From a virus: 24,616 nucleotides of DNA. Below the pieces are notes generated by a model, which saw only the letters and a list, made by a program, of their open reading frames with translations, was not told the DNA's origin and ran no database searches. Positions 12,995 to 23,183 of the stretch are shown here, piece by piece. The stretch's first letter is position 1, and each line of letters starts with the position of its first letter. A program made the translations under genes and the position numbers. The stretch spans positions 3,990 to 28,605 of IMG/VR virus record IMGVR_UViG_3300030098_002514, one strand, 5' to 3'.

Positions 12995-15783
12995 TGACAG
13001 CAATTACCCAACAAGTTGAAAACTTTATACAGGGTATCTCAAAACAACCGGATGAATTAAAAGGTACAGGGCAAGTAAACGATTTAAAAAATGCATTACC
13101 TGACGTAACGTTAGGGTGTATTAAAAGACCTGGAAGTAAATTAGTTAGTGCAATAACACCTTCTAGTGGAACATTAACTTGGTTTCATATTTATGAAGAT
13201 TCAACAGATCAATACATAGGAAATGTCAACACCTCTGGAGTAATCCAAGTTTGGAGAACAAGAGATGGTGCATCAATTCCTATTGATTATTCAGCAGTTC
13301 CTGGCAGTAGTGCTTGTACATATTTATCTGGTTGGACTAATTCGGATGAGATACAACCTTTAACTATTAATAGAAGAACTTATCTATTAAATAGAAACAC
13401 AACAGTAGCAATGAAAACGGGTACTTCTGATAAATCACCCGCTGAAGTACATGAAGCAATCATTGAATTAAGTTCCATTACTTATGGAAAACAATACGCA
13501 TTAGATATATTTGACCCAACTAGTACAGCTACTACAACAACTAATAGAGCAACATCTATAGCTGTACGAGAAGGTTTAACATTACCTGGGTCTGGATATA
13601 CAAACGATGGTAAATGCTCTCAAATGACTAGAGAGACAATTACACAAGGAACCATAAGTGGTAAAACAAATTTAAGAGTCGAAGTAGATATTAGATGTGC
13701 ACCTATTGCTGAGGGTGGTGGTGATGCAAGTAATCATCCTAATTATGATGATTCATACCAGACATTTGCTAAGTTACAATTTGGTGGAGAAGGTTGGTCT
13801 ACTGGAGATACTTTTACATTTACCACTGAAAAAGGTACAAGTGGAACTATCGAAATTAAAACTCATGCAACACTTACATCAAGAGCAAATATTGCAAAGG
13901 TAAGACCACCAGCAACCTCCTCTAATTCTGAAGAGGCAGTAACAGCAGAAGAAATATTAGGTCAAATGAAAGCTTCTCTGGATGCAATATCTGGTACTGG
14001 TATAACTGCAACTATTGTTGGTAAATGTCTTCATTTAACTAGATCAAGTGCATTCAGTGTTACTACACCTGAACCAGCTTTATTGAACGTAGTTACAAGT
14101 GAAGTGAATAGCTTTGGTGAACTACCAACACACTGCAGACATAATTTTAAATGTAAAATATTAAACAGTGGTGAAGATGAAGACGATTACTATGTATCGT
14201 TTAGAGCTGATAATGTTGATGCCAGTGTTACTGCAGATAGATTTGGAAGCGGTGTATGGGAAGAATGCCCAGCTCCTAACCTGACAATTAAGTTTGATGA
14301 AACAACATTACCTGTATCTTTAGTTAGAGAATTACCTAGCGGATCTTATTCTAACGGTAGATTTCTAGTACAATCTCCAGCTTGGATTGATCGTAGTGTT
14401 GGTGATGAAAGTACAAACCCACAACCTTCTTTTGTTGGAGAAAAAATAAACAAGGTTTTATTCTTTAGAAATAGACTTTGTATGTTTTCTAGAGAGAATA
14501 TAATATTTTCACAAACAAATGATTTCTTTAATTTTTGGTCTAATTCTGCTGTAGCAGTAGCTGATGATGATCCAATAGATATACAATCTAGTTCAACATT
14601 TCCTACAAAATTATTTGATGGAATAGAAGTTAATACAGGGCTTTTAGTATTTGCTAATAATCAACAGTTTATGTGTACAACTGACAGTGATTCGTTTAGC
14701 CCAACAACTGCAAAAATTAACAGCTTATGTAGTTATAACTTTAACTCTGCAACTAAACCTTTTTCTTTAGGAACTACAGTTGGTTTCTTAAATAGTACTG
14801 GTAAAAATGCCAGGGTATTTGAGATGACAAATATACGTCGTGAGGGGGAACCTACTGTTGTTGAACAAAGTAAAATTGTAAGTAAATTATTACCAATAGG
14901 ATTAACAGAACCTACAGTATCAAAAGAAAATAATCTTTTACTTATAGCAGAACCTGGATCAAGTGAAGTTTGGGGATATAGGTATTATCAACAAGGTGAT
15001 AAGAGAGTACAGTCAGCGTGGTTTAGATGGACATTTAGTGGTACTATTACACACCATGTTATCTTAGATGACGTATATTACGTTGTACTAAAGAATGGAA
15101 GTAATTATACACTAGAAGCCATAGATGTAAAGAAACAATCAGCCACGACGCTTGTAGGCACCTCTCCTGACGATTATAGAATACACCTTGATTGTCATTC
15201 AATTGTAAGCTCATTAGCAAGTAATACATATAACGCATCCACTAATAAGACTACATTTCCAAAACCAACAGGTTACAATAGTTCTAATCAATTAGCTGTA
15301 TATAATAACAATGCAGGTAATGATGTAGGACGTTTTGGATTAGTAACAGTTAATGGTAGTAATTTAGAACTTACAGGTGATTGGACTGGAGCTAATTTAA
15401 TACTTGGTTATGAATTTGAATGGTTAGTTGAATTACCAACATTATTTGTAAAACAAGCTGTTGGCGGTGGTCAAAGGTCTGATACTAGATCATCATTAAT
15501 TATCCATAGATTAGGTTTTATATTTGGTTCAACTGGTCTAATAGATGTTGTTTTAAAACGGAAAGGAAGACCAGATTACACTAAGTCTTATGAATCAATA
15601 GTATGGGATGTATATAATATTAATAGTGTAAATATTGCTGAAGATGCACTTCATACTGTTGCTGCATATGAAAGAAATAAAAACCTAACTATACAACTCA
15701 AATCAAAACACCCCTCCCCAGCTTCACTACATTCATTGAATTGGGAAGGTGATTACAACACTAAATTTTATAAGATTGTTTAA
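12994..15783 (+). CDS. Tail tubular protein B (nozzle), T7 gp12-like
   Basis: This 929-residue protein (T7 gp12 has 794) begins with the family start ITQQVENFIQGISKQPDELK, where the gp12 family has the Q..N..GVSqQP-type motif, followed by CIKRPGSKLVSAI. It is rich in Thr/Ser/Asn and beta strands, as expected for the nozzle that closes the tail end and contacts the host. The block FVGEKINKVLFFRNRLCMFS (around residue 480) and the following SQTNDFFNFW are also typical of the family. It is about 135 residues longer than T7 gp12, and the extra length lies in the middle part. The 3' end overlaps the next gene by 35 bases. Confidence 0.95.
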   Translation: MTAITQQVENFIQGISKQPDELKGTGQVNDLKNALPDVTLGCIKRPGSKLVSAITPSSGTLTWFHIYEDSTDQYIGNVNTSGVIQVWRTRDGASIPIDYSAVPGSSACTYLSGWTNSDEIQPLTINRRTYLLNRNTTVAMKTGTSDKSPAEVHEAIIELSSITYGKQYALDIFDPTSTATTTTNRATSIAVREGLTLPGSGYTNDGKCSQMTRETITQGTISGKTNLRVEVDIRCAPIAEGGGDASNHPNYDDSYQTFAKLQFGGEGWSTGDTFTFTTEKGTSGTIEIKTHATLTSRANIAKVRPPATSSNSEEAVTAEEILGQMKASLDAISGTGITATIVGKCLHLTRSSAFSVTTPEPALLNVVTSEVNSFGELPTHCRHNFKCKILNSGEDEDDYYVSFRADNVDASVTADRFGSGVWEECPAPNLTIKFDETTLPVSLVRELPSGSYSNGRFLVQSPAWIDRSVGDESTNPQPSFVGEKINKVLFFRNRLCMFSRENIIFSQTNDFFNFWSNSAVAVADDDPIDIQSSSTFPTKLFDGIEVNTGLLVFANNQQFMCTTDSDSFSPTTAKINSLCSYNFNSATKPFSLGTTVGFLNSTGKNARVFEMTNIRREGEPTVVEQSKIVSKLLPIGLTEPTVSKENNLLLIAEPGSSEVWGYRYYQQGDKRVQSAWFRWTFSGTITHHVILDDVYYVVLKNGSNYTLEAIDVKKQSATTLVGTSPDDYRIHLDCHSIVSSLASNTYNASTNKTTFPKPTGYNSSNQLAVYNNNAGNDVGRFGLVTVNGSNLELTGDWTGANLILGYEFEWLVELPTLFVKQAVGGGQRSDTRSSLIIHRLGFIFGSTGLIDVVLKRKGRPDYTKSYESIVWDVYNINSVNIAEDALHTVAAYERNKNLTIQLKSKHPSPASLHSLNWEGDYNTKFYKIV

Positions 15784-16219
15784 AGAAAAACCACTTACGT
15801 TAGAGGCGGCTACCGAAGTTGCCTCTAATTTATTAAAGGCTGATTTTAAAGAACTAACAGAAGGTCACGGTATGTCACCCGAAGATCTTCCATCTTTAGC
15901 TATAAAAGAAGAATCATCATATTCAGCTGAATACATACTCAACGGTAGAACTGCCGCAATGGGTGGTGTATTAAAAAACGGACAAGTTTGGTTGTTATGC
16001 ACACCTCTTATTAAGAAATATCCTTTAGCTTTTGCACGAGGTATAAACCAAGTTGTTAACAACAGACCAGAGCCATTACTTTGGAATATTGTTGACAAAA
16101 GAAATACAACACATTTAAAACTCTTAAAATTTTTGGGATTTAAGTTTTTAAGAGAACTTCATTACGGTCCCAATAATTTATTATTTATTGAATTTTGCAG
16201 ATTATGTACAGCAAATTAA
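15749..16219 (+). CDS. Internal virion protein A, T7 gp13-like (GNAT-like fold)
   Basis: The chosen start is GTG 15749, preceded by GGGAAG, giving 156 residues (T7 gp13 has 138); TTG 15776 is a possible alternative. Sequence order follows gp13: SYSAEYILNGRTAAMGGVLK, then QVWLLCTPLIKKYPLAFARG, then LLWNIVDKRNTTHLKLLKFL and GFKFLRELHYGPNNLLFIEF. T7 gp13 is a small protein needed for virion morphogenesis, and this family looks like an acetyltransferase-fold (GNAT) protein; the N-x-x-H-L-K-x-L-K segment fits that pattern. Enzyme activity is not implied. The gene overlaps tail tube B by 35 bases. Confidence 0.85.
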   Translation: MITTLNFIRLFKEKPLTLEAATEVASNLLKADFKELTEGHGMSPEDLPSLAIKEESSYSAEYILNGRTAAMGGVLKNGQVWLLCTPLIKKYPLAFARGINQVVNNRPEPLLWNIVDKRNTTHLKLLKFLGFKFLRELHYGPNNLLFIEFCRLCTAN

Positions 16220-16231
16220 AGGAGAAATGTT

Positions 16232-16936
16232 ATGAATCCTAAAATGTTTGGAGCAATAACAGGCGGACTAGGCTTGCTACAAAGTATTACTAAACGTAAT
16301 CTTAAAGATGCAGATATTAAACGTCGTAACCGTCTAGCAATTAAAGAACACCATAGAGATGTTGCAGCAAAACACTTAACGGATATGGTGAACGAAATTA
16401 AATATCAGAATTTTGTACAAGATAGTAAGAGAAAAGCACAAAATAATTTTAGAACAGCTATGTATAACATTGCTTCTAATGATTTAAATTTATGGAATAA
16501 AACAACTCAAGCTGGTAATGAAGTAGCAGCAGCCTATGCAAAAATGATGGGCAGTGGAGGAGGAGAACAAACAGGACGAAGATCTAAGCAAACTACATCT
16601 AAAAGAAAAGCAATTCTTGAATATGGACAGACTCAAGCCAGGATTGCTACTGAACTTATAGGAAATCGTAATACAACTATTTTAGCTAATGAGATGAGAA
16701 GAGACGCTGCAAAAAATACTTTAGAACAATCCACACTCGATCAAATGACAGGAGAACCAATACCCGGTTTAGATCCAACATTTGATCCAGATAATTTAAT
16801 CCCGATGACATCCGGCTTGGAATTCGCTTTAGATGCAGGTCAATCATTCTTGTCTGGATACAACGCATATCGAAGTTTAAAAGCCCCTGATAAAGATGAA
16901 ATAAAAGCTCCTAAGAAAGGTGATAACTATGAGTAG
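16232..16936 (+). CDS. Internal virion protein B, T7 gp14-like
   Basis: This 234-residue protein (T7 gp14 has 196) has a strong Shine-Dalgarno GGAG (16221-16224) 7 bases before ATG. It begins with a short hydrophobic stretch (MFGAITGGLGLLQSITK), followed by a helical, basic, Gln/Ala-rich region. T7 gp14 is ejected first into the host outer membrane to build the DNA channel; the hydrophobic start would fit this. Its place right before the gp15 and gp16 homologues is the main evidence, because sequence in this family diverges quickly. The last 8 bases overlap the next start (ATGAGTAG). Confidence 0.85.
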   Translation: MNPKMFGAITGGLGLLQSITKRNLKDADIKRRNRLAIKEHHRDVAAKHLTDMVNEIKYQNFVQDSKRKAQNNFRTAMYNIASNDLNLWNKTTQAGNEVAAAYAKMMGSGGGEQTGRRSKQTTSKRKAILEYGQTQARIATELIGNRNTTILANEMRRDAAKNTLEQSTLDQMTGEPIPGLDPTFDPDNLIPMTSGLEFALDAGQSFLSGYNAYRSLKAPDKDEIKAPKKGDNYE

Positions 16937-19190
16937 ATTTGACCAAGCTCTTGATAGCTTTAAACAAAATGAACTACAAAACGCTAATCGTGCTATTACT
17001 AGAGAGCGTACTAAAATAGATGCTCTTAGACAAAGAGATGATTCATTCTTAAATAGTCTTTCTGCATTTTCAAAAACATTAGCAAAAACAGCTAAGATAC
17101 AAACAGAAGAACAGAAAAGAAAAGATATATCAAGAGGTGCGGCATTAGCTCATGAAGAGCATATGCATAAACTAGAAACAGAAGGTACTGACGATATTCC
17201 TCTAGAGGAGAAACAAGCATTTGAAGATAACAAAACTCAATTAAAGGAAGCTAAGCAAAAAGAACAGGAAGCTAAACACGACATTATAAAAAATGGTGGT
17301 TCTTTTCATGACGCTGAAAAAATAGATAATCTTAGTGGGTGGGCTTTATATAGCTATTCATCTCAACGTGCAGCTTTACTTGGTGGAGAATATAAAAATT
17401 GGTTAGAAGGTGTGTTTGTTGAATCAGATATAGAAATACAAATGGGTGAAGATAAATTCTTTCCTCATGAAGCAAGGACTTTAGAGCAAAAGAAATTTGC
17501 TTTAAGACAGTTGCGAATTAAGTATATGGAAGAAAATGGTTTAACAGATTTAAATAGAAACCTACTAGCAGAGAAAGGTGGTTTTTATGAACAAGCTACC
17601 GACGCAAATAAAGAAGTTTTTAAAAATTTTTCAAGACAAGACCGTATAGAAAAGAGTCAAGAAAAAATAGAGAATGCAAAAATCGAATTTAAAAAAGATA
17701 AAGATTACAATAAACTAGTATCTAATCTTATTGGACTTGCTGACGAGAATGGTATCGTTGATACTACGATGAGGACTGCAAAAAATAAAGCATTAGAAAT
17801 TATCAAAGCTGAAATTGATGTAGGTAAATTTGACTCAGAAGATTTAGAAGATTTAGGTGATACAGAAATTGATGGTGTTAAATTTAAAAAGAAGTTCGAA
17901 AATGATTATGAAGAACTTATAAGAGCTATAGCATCAGCTGAAGAAAAAGAAGATCAACATGACGATCGTGTACTAAAGAATGAAATGGATGATGCTGGGG
18001 ATAAAGTACTTAAAGAATTTTTAGATCTACCACCGGAAAAACAAACTTCGCAAACGCTTAAAAATCTTTATGACGAAATTAGGATAGCTAACGGTGGAAG
18101 ATTAATGGGTCAAAGTCACAAAGCTATAGATTATATTTTAACGAATATGACTGTAGATGTACTTGATTATAAAAATCAACAAATTGAGATTAAACAAAAG
18201 GCTGCAAATTTAACATTAACTACTGACGAGTTAAAAAAATATCACCCAAGATTGCAAACAGAATATCAAAATACTGCACTTATTATTGATAAAATGCAAC
18301 CTAATTATGCAGCAAGTAAAGAAGATATAGGAAAATTTTTAGATGCTCAAGCAAAAGGTATAGATGCCTTAGATAATCCAACTTGGCCAATTTATAAAAA
18401 ACAAATTCTTAATGAATATACAGCACTAATAAATTATAATCTTGAGAATGATGTTAAAAATCCAGAGCAACAAGCAAGAGATACTATTTTAAATAAATAT
18501 AAGGATCAAGTTGTAAATGATTATAATCCTCTTACTGGTTTCCCTATAGCAGCAAGTAACACTCAAGAAGCTATAAACAAAGTCAACAGAATTACAAGAT
18601 TTGAAAGCTCAACTGATACTTCTATATTACGAACTGAATTGCAAAATGTATCGTACGATGATTTTGTAGAAGGTAAAGTTGAAGCTATTATTAGTAAAAA
18701 AGATTTAGTAGATCAAGTAAAGTATTTAATGGATGAAGGTAAATTAGTAGAAGGTAAAGGAGTTGGTAATAGATTTCCAGGTATAGTTTATAAATTACAT
18801 GGAATATATCCTAATAAATCTAAGAAACAAATACTTAATGATTTACTAGGTCATTATGAATTAGGTAATTTAAAAAACACAAAGTTTGAGGATGAAATTG
18901 AAAAAGATAAAAACTTAGTAAAACAACTAAACAATCTTTATAATGAAAGTGATACTCAAAGATTTTTTGGCGAAGCTAATAAGAACCCAGAGTTTTCTAA
19001 AACATATACAGATAATAGAGAAAGAGATATATTTTTTACTTGTTTAGCAAAACACCCCGAAATATTTAAATTCGGAGATGATTGGGAATTAACACCCGAA
19101 GTTAGTCAATCAATAAATAAAATACTTTATTCACATACTGGTAGTAATTATTTTTTACCAGGAACAATAAGATCAAGTTTGTTTGAATAA
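16929..19190 (+). CDS. Internal virion protein C, T7 gp15-like
   Basis: ATG 16929, preceded by AAAGG with 8-base spacing, gives 753 residues, nearly the size of T7 gp15 (747). The frame also reads a GTG at 16920, but the ATG is better placed. The protein is highly charged, helical and Lys/Glu-rich throughout, with coiled-coil-like stretches (for example KQKEQEAKHDIIKN and EKSQEKIENAKIEF). In T7, gp15 is part of the internal core and is ejected into the periplasm to form the DNA-translocation channel. Identification rests on order, length and composition rather than a sharp motif. Local base composition is very AT-rich. Confidence 0.87.
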   Translation: MSRFDQALDSFKQNELQNANRAITRERTKIDALRQRDDSFLNSLSAFSKTLAKTAKIQTEEQKRKDISRGAALAHEEHMHKLETEGTDDIPLEEKQAFEDNKTQLKEAKQKEQEAKHDIIKNGGSFHDAEKIDNLSGWALYSYSSQRAALLGGEYKNWLEGVFVESDIEIQMGEDKFFPHEARTLEQKKFALRQLRIKYMEENGLTDLNRNLLAEKGGFYEQATDANKEVFKNFSRQDRIEKSQEKIENAKIEFKKDKDYNKLVSNLIGLADENGIVDTTMRTAKNKALEIIKAEIDVGKFDSEDLEDLGDTEIDGVKFKKKFENDYEELIRAIASAEEKEDQHDDRVLKNEMDDAGDKVLKEFLDLPPEKQTSQTLKNLYDEIRIANGGRLMGQSHKAIDYILTNMTVDVLDYKNQQIEIKQKAANLTLTTDELKKYHPRLQTEYQNTALIIDKMQPNYAASKEDIGKFLDAQAKGIDALDNPTWPIYKKQILNEYTALINYNLENDVKNPEQQARDTILNKYKDQVVNDYNPLTGFPIAASNTQEAINKVNRITRFESSTDTSILRTELQNVSYDDFVEGKVEAIISKKDLVDQVKYLMDEGKLVEGKGVGNRFPGIVYKLHGIYPNKSKKQILNDLLGHYELGNLKNTKFEDEIEKDKNLVKQLNNLYNESDTQRFFGEANKNPEFSKTYTDNRERDIFFTCLAKHPEIFKFGDDWELTPEVSQSINKILYSHTGSNYFLPGTIRSSLFE

Positions 19191-19192
19191 TT

Positions 19193-22100
19193 ATGGAAAA
19201 ACCTCCATTTGAGGAGGAGAAGTTGTTAGACAGTGAGCCTGTCAATAATTTGGATGCTTTTATAGAAGAGGCAAATGCTACTGATGCATATTTGGCTGAT
19301 CTAGAACCGAAAGAAAATACAACTTCTACTCCTCCAATAAATCAAGACTCTTCTACGGAAGAGGTAACACCTACACCTACACGAAGAATAAGAACTGATG
19401 CTGAGATTTTAAAGCTTCTTACTACTAAGGAAGGCTTGCAAGAATTTGCAAATGGTTTTAGCCGAGAATTTAGTCAAGCAAAATTCAATTTAAAAAACCC
19501 GCTTACTTGGGATCAACTCCCCTCTGCAATGGGAGCTGGAGTAGTAGATACCGCGATTGGTGTTACAAATTTAATACCTTATGTAAACATCCCAACTTTA
19601 CCGAAATACGAACAAGAGGGATTACAAGCTGTTAGAGATATCAGCTCAATTCTTATCCCTACTATGGGTTTAACAGGTAAATTAAATAAGTTTGGAAAAG
19701 CAGCACATGCAAAAGTTGGTTGGAAAATCGGTAATGATCCTTTAGTTAAATTTATAGGTAAATCAGGAATTGCTGCTGGATCAGGTGCATTAGTTGATGG
19801 AACTGCACCTGTACAAGAAAGAGATCACAACGCTTTAGGTCAACTTAAAAAAGCTTGGCCAAAATCATGGGGTTGGGTTTCTGATGACTGGGCTACTTTA
19901 GATAGTGATGGACCTGACCAAAAACGTCAAAAAAACATAAAAGAAGGTGTTGGCTTTGGTATATTTGCTGATGTTTTAGTAGGTGCTGGTAAATTATCTA
20001 AAGCATTAAGAGGTAATAAAAAAGCTTTAGGTTGGGTACCTGAGAACGAGAAAGCTAAAAACCTTCTTAAAAATTTAAAAAAGAAAGAACAACTATCTAA
20101 AGATCCGATAGAAAACGCCATACTAAATAGTGCAAAACAACGTTCTGATGATTTAGATGAAACAGGTCTTTTTAATTTAGGAAGATCAGTTGATTTAGAT
20201 TCACCAGTAAAAGGTTTCCACGATTTATACGATTACACTGAAACAGGATATAGATCAGTAGATGAGGGAGGTATTTTTGGTGCTTCTGTTGACCTTGTAA
20301 GAATTAACAATAACATCGATACAATTCACGGAAGGATTGGGTCTTTCTTTACTGATAATGCAATTAAATTAGGTTTAGAAGCTGATGATGCTGGTCATAA
20401 ATTTATAAAAGAACAAGCTGATTTGTTATCAGATAGTAAATATGGATATCGTTTAAGTGATACTAAATATCTAAGTTTTGACGACATGAATGCAGCTGGT
20501 GAACAATTAGCAGCTGATCTTTACAAAATGGATTTAGATGCAATAAAAAGAACACTTAAACCTTTAACACAAAAAGATCTTTCTACTGGAGCGACAACAT
20601 TAACTGATGTTGGATATGCAGGTGTATTTAAATCAATTAATAAATACATGAAAGATTACGCAACGATGGATATTGCAAAAGCCCAAGCATATACAGCTAC
20701 GTCTTTTGCTGGTCAAATATCTGACATGTCACAAGCTAGTCGTCTAGTAAATGATAACCCTGCACAAGTTGCTCATGCTCGTGAACAAATTCTAGATAGG
20801 TTGCAATATTTAATGCAGATAAAAGCTACCACTTCTTATACAAGAGGTAGAGCATTAAATATGATGAATTTATGGAAAAGAATTACAAAAGGTGCAACAA
20901 AACTAAGTCCATCGGAAGCTAGATTAGCTGTTGAAAATGAAGGCTCAACAACCTTAGAAGCATTACAAAAAATAAGAACAGATAGTTTTGATACTATTGA
21001 AACCTTACGAAATGTACAAAGAGAAAGACCTCATTTATTAGATCCATTAATACTTGCGTATGAACATACTGATGGAAATATAGATAGCATTACACGGCTA
21101 AATAAATATTTAGAAAATACAACAGGTGTACTAAATAAAGCAATATTTGATAACAACCCAGATATGCCATCGGCATGGGTTAACGGTATGTGGGCTAACA
21201 TTTATAACTCTGTTTTGTCTTCTATAGGTACACCTTTAAAAGCTGCAGCTTCAAACATTGCATTAATGATTGAACGTCCAATAGCTACATTAGGTGGTGC
21301 TTTATTAAGTGGAGAAAAAGATACTGTTCAACGTGGTATGTATATGTACACAGTTGGGATGGTAGATACTTTACAAAAATCTTTTGCTCATATGAATCAG
21401 GTATTTAGAAGAGCATCTAATGATCCTGGTTCAGTGCAATACATAATGCGTGAAGACATTGCTAGAGCTAATGAAAACCAAATGCAAATCTTAAATAGTT
21501 TTGCTGATGCTGCTGAAATTGATGGAAATTTAGGACCAAGATTAATTGTTAATCAAATTGAAGAAATGAATGCTTTAGCACAACATCCTTGGATGAGATT
21601 TAGTGCTAATGCTATGACAGCATTTGACGGATTTACTAAAGCATTTGTAGGTAGTGTTGAAGCTAGAGGTAGAGCATATGACCAATTAATAAAAGCAGGT
21701 CAACCAGTAACTAAAGCTGAAGTTAAAAAACTAGGTCAAGGTCTTTACGATCAAATGTTTGATGCTAATGGTTTCATTACTGATGAGGCTGTTGAATATG
21801 CAAGTAGAGAAATAGCTATGAACCTTGATAGCCAAGCTGTGCAAGGTTTAAACGATGTAATAAGAAGATTTCCAATATTTAAACCCTTCTTAATGTTCCC
21901 TAAAACATCAGCAAATATCTTACGTTTTGCTCAAACACATTCACCAATACAAAAGTTTAATGGAGAATTAAGAAAGTTTAGTCAAGCATGGGATGACATA
22001 AGTTTAGATGATGCGAAAGCTTTGTTATCTGAAAGAGGTCATAACGTAAGTGACGTAACTACATTAGAAAATACTTATAAAACAATTCAAGCTGAATTAA

Positions 22101-23170
22101 GAGGTAGGCAAGCTATTGGTCGTCTAACTACATTTGCAGCCTTTGGTTTATTTTCAACTGATCGATTAAGAGGAAACGGTATTTATGATAAGACAAGACA
22201 ACGTACTAGAAGAGAACTTGGATGGAAACCTAGAACATATAAAGGTTTAGACGGTAAATGGTATAGCTACGACAACATGGGTGCTCTAACTGATTGGTTA
22301 GCATTAACTGCTGATATCTTAGATAACTTCGATGTTGGATTAGGTAGTAATCCTGGCACTCTTGATGAAAATGATTTTGGTCTTTTATTTAATAAGGCGG
22401 GACATATTCTAAGTGCAAACTTAACTAATAAATCATTTACAGCTGGTTTAGAGCCATTAAACGATGTTTTAGCTGGAAACCCAGCTGCATTAAATAGATG
22501 GGGTGCAAGTTTTGGAAGTAGTTTCTTACCTATGAGTGGTATGAGAAATGAACTAGGAAGATTAATGAGTCCAGCTCTTAGAGAAGTTGAACAAGATTTA
22601 GGACAACTTATTGCTAATAGAAATATTGGGATGAGAGATAAATTACCAGTTGTTTATGATTGGATTGATGGAAGTGTAATTGGAGAACCTGATAATTTCT
22701 TCCAACGTGTTCATAATGTATATTCTCCTTGGTGGAAACAATCTGCGTCTATAACACCTGAGAAACAGTTTTTAATTGATATTGAATATAATGGTAGACC
22801 TTCTTTAAAATCCAATGGAAAAGGCGTTGAATATACTCCAATAGAAAGATCTGAAATAACAAGTTTAATTGGTCAACAAGGTTATTTTAAAAAACAGTTA
22901 CAGCAAATAATGCAAAGTACTGATGGTCAAGAGTTTAGAAGATTATATAGAGAAGCACAGAAGTCAGGTGTACCAATTGATAGAAATAAATTAGCTAACT
23001 TGCATCACCGTATAAATTTAGCTTTACGACGAGCTAAAAAAATAGCTGAAGCAAAAGCAACTAGTAAAGATTCTATACAACAAAAAACAGCTGTAAATAA
23101 GTTAATTAAATATGCCACCGAAAAAGGAGATACAGATTTACTAAAACTTATAAACGAAAAAAACCGATAA
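19193..23170 (+). CDS. Internal virion protein D, T7 gp16-like, without a visible transglycosylase domain
   Basis: The 1325-residue protein is almost the length of T7 gp16 (1318) and follows gp15 in order. T7 gp16 forms the inner-membrane end of the ejected DNA channel and carries an N-terminal lytic transglycosylase. Here the first 75 residues or so are acidic and Pro/Thr-rich (ENTTSTPPINQDSSTEEVTP), and no transglycosylase signature is seen. The central part has hydrophobic stretches such as AMGAGVVDTAIGVTNLIPYV and SGIAAGSGALVDGTAPV that could enter membrane. The long C-terminal part is helical; FPIFKPFLMFPKTSANILRF is a distinctive conserved-looking patch (about residue 894). Confidence 0.9.
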   Translation: MEKPPFEEEKLLDSEPVNNLDAFIEEANATDAYLADLEPKENTTSTPPINQDSSTEEVTPTPTRRIRTDAEILKLLTTKEGLQEFANGFSREFSQAKFNLKNPLTWDQLPSAMGAGVVDTAIGVTNLIPYVNIPTLPKYEQEGLQAVRDISSILIPTMGLTGKLNKFGKAAHAKVGWKIGNDPLVKFIGKSGIAAGSGALVDGTAPVQERDHNALGQLKKAWPKSWGWVSDDWATLDSDGPDQKRQKNIKEGVGFGIFADVLVGAGKLSKALRGNKKALGWVPENEKAKNLLKNLKKKEQLSKDPIENAILNSAKQRSDDLDETGLFNLGRSVDLDSPVKGFHDLYDYTETGYRSVDEGGIFGASVDLVRINNNIDTIHGRIGSFFTDNAIKLGLEADDAGHKFIKEQADLLSDSKYGYRLSDTKYLSFDDMNAAGEQLAADLYKMDLDAIKRTLKPLTQKDLSTGATTLTDVGYAGVFKSINKYMKDYATMDIAKAQAYTATSFAGQISDMSQASRLVNDNPAQVAHAREQILDRLQYLMQIKATTSYTRGRALNMMNLWKRITKGATKLSPSEARLAVENEGSTTLEALQKIRTDSFDTIETLRNVQRERPHLLDPLILAYEHTDGNIDSITRLNKYLENTTGVLNKAIFDNNPDMPSAWVNGMWANIYNSVLSSIGTPLKAAASNIALMIERPIATLGGALLSGEKDTVQRGMYMYTVGMVDTLQKSFAHMNQVFRRASNDPGSVQYIMREDIARANENQMQILNSFADAAEIDGNLGPRLIVNQIEEMNALAQHPWMRFSANAMTAFDGFTKAFVGSVEARGRAYDQLIKAGQPVTKAEVKKLGQGLYDQMFDANGFITDEAVEYASREIAMNLDSQAVQGLNDVIRRFPIFKPFLMFPKTSANILRFAQTHSPIQKFNGELRKFSQAWDDISLDDAKALLSERGHNVSDVTTLENTYKTIQAELRGRQAIGRLTTFAAFGLFSTDRLRGNGIYDKTRQRTRRELGWKPRTYKGLDGKWYSYDNMGALTDWLALTADILDNFDVGLGSNPGTLDENDFGLLFNKAGHILSANLTNKSFTAGLEPLNDVLAGNPAALNRWGASFGSSFLPMSGMRNELGRLMSPALREVEQDLGQLIANRNIGMRDKLPVVYDWIDGSVIGEPDNFFQRVHNVYSPWWKQSASITPEKQFLIDIEYNGRPSLKSNGKGVEYTPIERSEITSLIGQQGYFKKQLQQIMQSTDGQEFRRLYREAQKSGVPIDRNKLANLHHRINLALRRAKKIAEAKATSKDSIQQKTAVNKLIKYATEKGDTDLLKLINEKNR

Positions 23171-23183
23171 CCAATAGAGGGTA

